From Oceanobacillus indicireducens (GTDB lineage: Bacteria; Bacillota; Bacilli; Bacillales; Amphibacillaceae): a stretch of 55,125 nucleotides of DNA. This document shows, piece after piece, positions 52,412-55,125 of the stretch. Position numbers and translations under genes: made by a program. Positions within the stretch are counted from its first letter, which is position 1. Each line of letters opens with the position of its first letter. Location of the stretch: positions 1-55,125 of the forward strand of contig NZ_BMOS01000021.1 in assembly GCF_014647195.1 (NCBI RefSeq), in the 5' to 3' direction. Below the pieces are notes generated by a model. The model did not search any database. It was not told where the DNA came from and was given only the letters and a program-made list of their open reading frames with translations.

Positions 52412-54808
52412 ATGAAGAATATATGGGATATTTTTAAAACAGATTTAAATAATATACGGAAGAAACGTGCTGCAATCATCGTGATTGTAGCTCTAATGAT
52501 TTTACCTTCCATGTATGCGTGGTTCAACATTTTACCTTCGTGGGATCCATATGCCAACACGGAGAATGTTGCGGTAGCAGTTGTGAACCTGGATGAGGGC
52601 GCGGAGGTAGAAGGAGAAACGGTCAATGTCGGGGATGAGGTTGTCACAAACTTAAAGGATAATAAGAAGCTAGGCTGGCAATTTGTTGATGAAAAGGAAG
52701 CGAAAGAAGGTCTTGAAAAAGCGGATTATTATGCGTCTATTACGATTCCGTCTAATTTCTCCGAGAAATTAACGAGCGTTCTGGATGATAAACCCGAAAA
52801 GCCTGTATTGGATTATTATATTAATGAGAAAGTGAACGCCATTGCTCCGAAAATTACGAATGCAGGGGCAACTGGTATTGTGGAAAGTGTCCATCAAGGA
52901 TTTATTAAAGTTGCCAATGAAGCGATTTTTACAGCATTCAATGAAGCCGGAATTGAACTGGAAGCGAACAAAGAAAGCATTGAACGCTTAAGGGATGCCA
53001 TCTATCAGTTAGAAGAAGACATGCCTGAAATTGAGCGACTTTTAGGTGTTGCGGGAGATGATTTAGACAAAGCGGAAGATGCGAGCGAAAAAGCGCATGA
53101 AGGTGTTAAGAAAGCAGAAGAAGTGAGTGTACAAGTTCAGGCACTTAGTGAAAGAGCTAAGGAGATTCTTAATGAAACTGATAAGTATGTAGACGAATAT
53201 GTTCCCATTGTTAAAAATGATTTAACAACAGCACAAAAAGTTATCAAAGAAGTTCCAGGGGTAATTAGTCAAATATCCGAGAAAGAAGATTCTTTTGATG
53301 AAGTTGTAACAAAAATAGAAAATAGCACAGGAAAAATCGATCAAGGAATCGAAGTCCTGCAGTTATTGGAAGAAGCGTTGAAAAATGCGGATGAAGAAGC
53401 AACCAACGGCAACCAAATCGCCAATCTTGTTGCCCAATTAGAAGAAGACAATGAACGGCTCGAAAAAGCGAAACAAGATCTGCTGGCTACGATTGATGTC
53501 ATCGAAAATGCACCAGATAACGGGGAAGATGCACCAAGTGAAGATGAGAAGTCTTTAGAGCAGTTAAAAGCGATGGTAGAAATTATCGAAGCTAGACAAG
53601 CAGCAATTCAGCATGCAATCGAGGCAAGTAAACAAGTTGAAGAATCTATTGCAGATGGTATTTTCCTTGACGGAGTTGATAAGGTTGCGGGTTATGAAGA
53701 AGATCTAAGACAATTCAAAGATGAAGTGCTTGCAAAAATTACTGCAGCTAAGGAAGGGAAAGCAAAACTAGCCGACGTATTAGATTATATAGAGGAACAC
53801 GCTTTACGAATTAATACAACCATTAATGATTTATTAACATTTATCGATCAAGATTTAATGCCAACCTACAATAAAGAAATGAACACGGCCCGAAATGCAA
53901 TTCATGAAGCAGATAAAAAAATAGAAAAAGTCACTTCCTACTTTCCGAAAGTAGAGGAAATTTTAAATAAAGTTGATGCAGGAATCGGTACAGGAAAAAA
54001 AGAGTTGGACAAAATTCAATCTGTTTTTCCTGAAGCGAAAGAGAAATTATTTAGTTTAGCGAAGAAAACGAGGGAATTAGAAGCTAAAGGAGATCTCGAA
54101 GAACTGATTGACTTTCTACGGAATGATCCGAACGCAAAGGAAGAATTCTTCGCAGATCCAATCATTCTTCAGGAACACAAATTATTCCCAATTCCGAACT
54201 ATGGATCAGGCATGGCTCCGTTCTTTACGACACTCTCCCTCTGGGTTGGGGGGCTGATCCTCGTTTCTACTTTGATTGTTGACGTACCGAATAAGCATAA
54301 ATACAAGGGCTATGAAGCATATTTCGGCAGATTTATAACATTTTGGTTGATTGGACTGGTACAGGCTTTAGTTGTCACTTGCGGTAATTTGTTCTTGCTT
54401 GAAACATTCGTTGTACACAAATTCCTATACGTTCTATTTGCTTTTCTGATCAGTACAGTGTTTATGGTGATTATTTATACATTTGTCTCCGTCTTTGGAA
54501 ATACGGGCAAAGTGATTGCGATTATCTTGCTCGTTATGCAACTCGGAGCGTCGGGGGGTACCTTCCCAATCCAGACAACACCGCAATTCTTCCAAACAAT
54601 CCACAAGTTTATGCCGTTTACGCATGGATTGGGCTTGTTAAGGGAAGCGACAGGTGGAATTGTTTGGTCCGTCGTGCTCACCCATATCGCTTGGCTTGTC
54701 GGTTTTATGATCATCTTCTTGTTTATCGGTATTAAACTAAAAGAAACAATAAATAAACGAAGCGATAAGTTCTTAGAAGAAGCACGTGAAAGTAAAGTTA
54801 TTTTATAA
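52412..54808 (+). CDS. yhgE: YhgE/Pip domain membrane protein
   Basis: A 798-residue protein with an N-terminal membrane helix (about 21-45, 'IIVIVALMILPSMYAWFNI'), a long extracytoplasmic coiled-coil region (about 190-610) and five to six C-terminal membrane helices (from about 610) of the ABC-2 type. It starts like YhgE, Pip phage-infection protein and the EsaA/YueB group. Some relatives are phage receptors or belong to type VII secretion, but no esx genes are near. ATG 52412 has only a weak ribosome site. Confidence 0.88.
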   Translation: MKNIWDIFKTDLNNIRKKRAAIIVIVALMILPSMYAWFNILPSWDPYANTENVAVAVVNLDEGAEVEGETVNVGDEVVTNLKDNKKLGWQFVDEKEAKEGLEKADYYASITIPSNFSEKLTSVLDDKPEKPVLDYYINEKVNAIAPKITNAGATGIVESVHQGFIKVANEAIFTAFNEAGIELEANKESIERLRDAIYQLEEDMPEIERLLGVAGDDLDKAEDASEKAHEGVKKAEEVSVQVQALSERAKEILNETDKYVDEYVPIVKNDLTTAQKVIKEVPGVISQISEKEDSFDEVVTKIENSTGKIDQGIEVLQLLEEALKNADEEATNGNQIANLVAQLEEDNERLEKAKQDLLATIDVIENAPDNGEDAPSEDEKSLEQLKAMVEIIEARQAAIQHAIEASKQVEESIADGIFLDGVDKVAGYEEDLRQFKDEVLAKITAAKEGKAKLADVLDYIEEHALRINTTINDLLTFIDQDLMPTYNKEMNTARNAIHEADKKIEKVTSYFPKVEEILNKVDAGIGTGKKELDKIQSVFPEAKEKLFSLAKKTRELEAKGDLEELIDFLRNDPNAKEEFFADPIILQEHKLFPIPNYGSGMAPFFTTLSLWVGGLILVSTLIVDVPNKHKYKGYEAYFGRFITFWLIGLVQALVVTCGNLFLLETFVVHKFLYVLFAFLISTVFMVIIYTFVSVFGNTGKVIAIILLVMQLGASGGTFPIQTTPQFFQTIHKFMPFTHGLGLLREATGGIVWSVVLTHIAWLVGFMIIFLFIGIKLKETINKRSDKFLEEARESKVIL

Positions 54809-54810
54809 TG

Positions 54811-54841
54811 AAAAACCCGCCATTTTTAGTGGCGGGTTTTT
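54811..54841 (+). terminator. Terminator of yhgE
   Basis: AAAAACCCGCCA pairs with TGGCGGGTTTTT around a short loop. Confidence 0.9.
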
Positions 54842-54848
54842 CCTCATT

Positions 54849-55125
54849 GCATAGCGTCCTATAAAATATAAATGTTGTGCATAACTTAGATATCCAGGGC
54901 TAGCCACGTCCGCTCTGCGCCCAGCAACTATCAAACTTCACACTCCTCCAATCGATAAAGAAGACTTGCCGAGCGGTCTTTGTGAGGCTTAGTCGCCCTT
55001 ATACCCTTGTGGTGAAAGCGGGCATCAACTCAAAGAGAAAAGGAAGGCCGACTAAGAACGGGCCAAGGCCCAACTCACGTCTACCCTAAAGGGGCATGTT
55101 TCCTTTATCTCATTCCGTAAAGGGG
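54849..55125. repeat. Repeat family 3 copy and GC-rich non-coding tail to the window end
   Basis: 54849-54928 matches 18319-18400 (TAGCCACGTCCGCTCTGCGC, CCCAGCAACT). The tail 54929-55125 has no credible gene; it holds short inverted pairs such as CGACTAAG at 54991-ish and its partner CTTAGTCG, and GGGCC/GGCCC near 55060. It looks like a structured intergenic element running beyond the window. Confidence 0.6.

Overview
The window is a low-GC Firmicute chromosome segment, almost certainly from a Bacillaceae genus close to Oceanobacillus, Virgibacillus or Lentibacillus. The evidence is strong AGGAGG-type ribosome sites with many TTG and GTG starts, the Bacillus gene order metNPQ / yusE / yusF / gcvH / yusI / fadE-fadA-fadN, a liaIH-FSR cell-envelope stress operon, spx, gsiB, sufCDSUB, and many structured intergenic repeats typical of that group. 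I saw no rRNA, tRNA, prophage or CRISPR array.

Layout. 0.2-4.3 kb: YkuK-like protein, a 34-residue zinc protein, the glyoxylate-shunt pair aceB-aceA behind a perfect 30-bp palindrome, and a gene fragment of the HI0074 family. 4.5-11.8 kb: a ClpB-like unfoldase without the usual middle domain, then a four-gene acetoin-dehydrogenase-type complex (E3, E1alpha, E1beta, E2) behind a CcpA-like site. 11.9-15.6 kb: spx and an overlapping ECF sigma / anti-sigma / large membrane-anchored protein cassette. 15.6-20.2 kb: hemolysin III, DUF1836, M42 peptidase, LLM flavoprotein, DedA. 20.4-25.6 kb: liaI-liaH-liaF-liaS-liaR and the cell-wall hydrolase cwlO. 25.8-28.6 kb: CNNM-type transporter, VLRF1-type release-factor homologue, SH3 protein. 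28.8-32.3 kb: two terminal-inverted-repeat elements, then zur and a zinc ABC importer on the minus strand. 32.6-42.7 kb: fatty-acid beta-oxidation genes with a FadR box, yusI, gcvH, yusF, yusE, a SAM riboswitch and the methionine importer. 42.8-46.3 kb: a stress-looking region with sigma-B-like promoters, a small gene that seems to start at ATT, DUF421, an unusual proteasome-beta-like protein with a small partner, and gsiB. 46.1-51.8 kb: an IS605-type relic and sufCDSUB. 51.8-55.1 kb: a decayed group IIC intron directly after the suf terminator, a YhgE/Pip protein and another intergenic repeat.

The genes fit a two-carbon and fatty-acid lifestyle: beta-oxidation and acetoin cleavage yield acetyl-CoA, and aceBA lets it feed growth. 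Around this sit stress functions (Spx, Lia, ECF sigma, GsiB, ClpB-like) and metal and Fe-S homeostasis (Zur/Znu, Suf).

The most unusual item is the 420-residue protein at 43973-45235. It carries proteasome beta-subunit hallmarks (Thr after the initiator Met, Asp18, a C-terminal IDVAIIT strand) but has large helical insertions and a downstream 49-residue companion. Other points of note are five or more non-coding repeat families, the intron relic, a hairpin between a Shine-Dalgarno site and a TTG start, and the M-domain-less ClpB.
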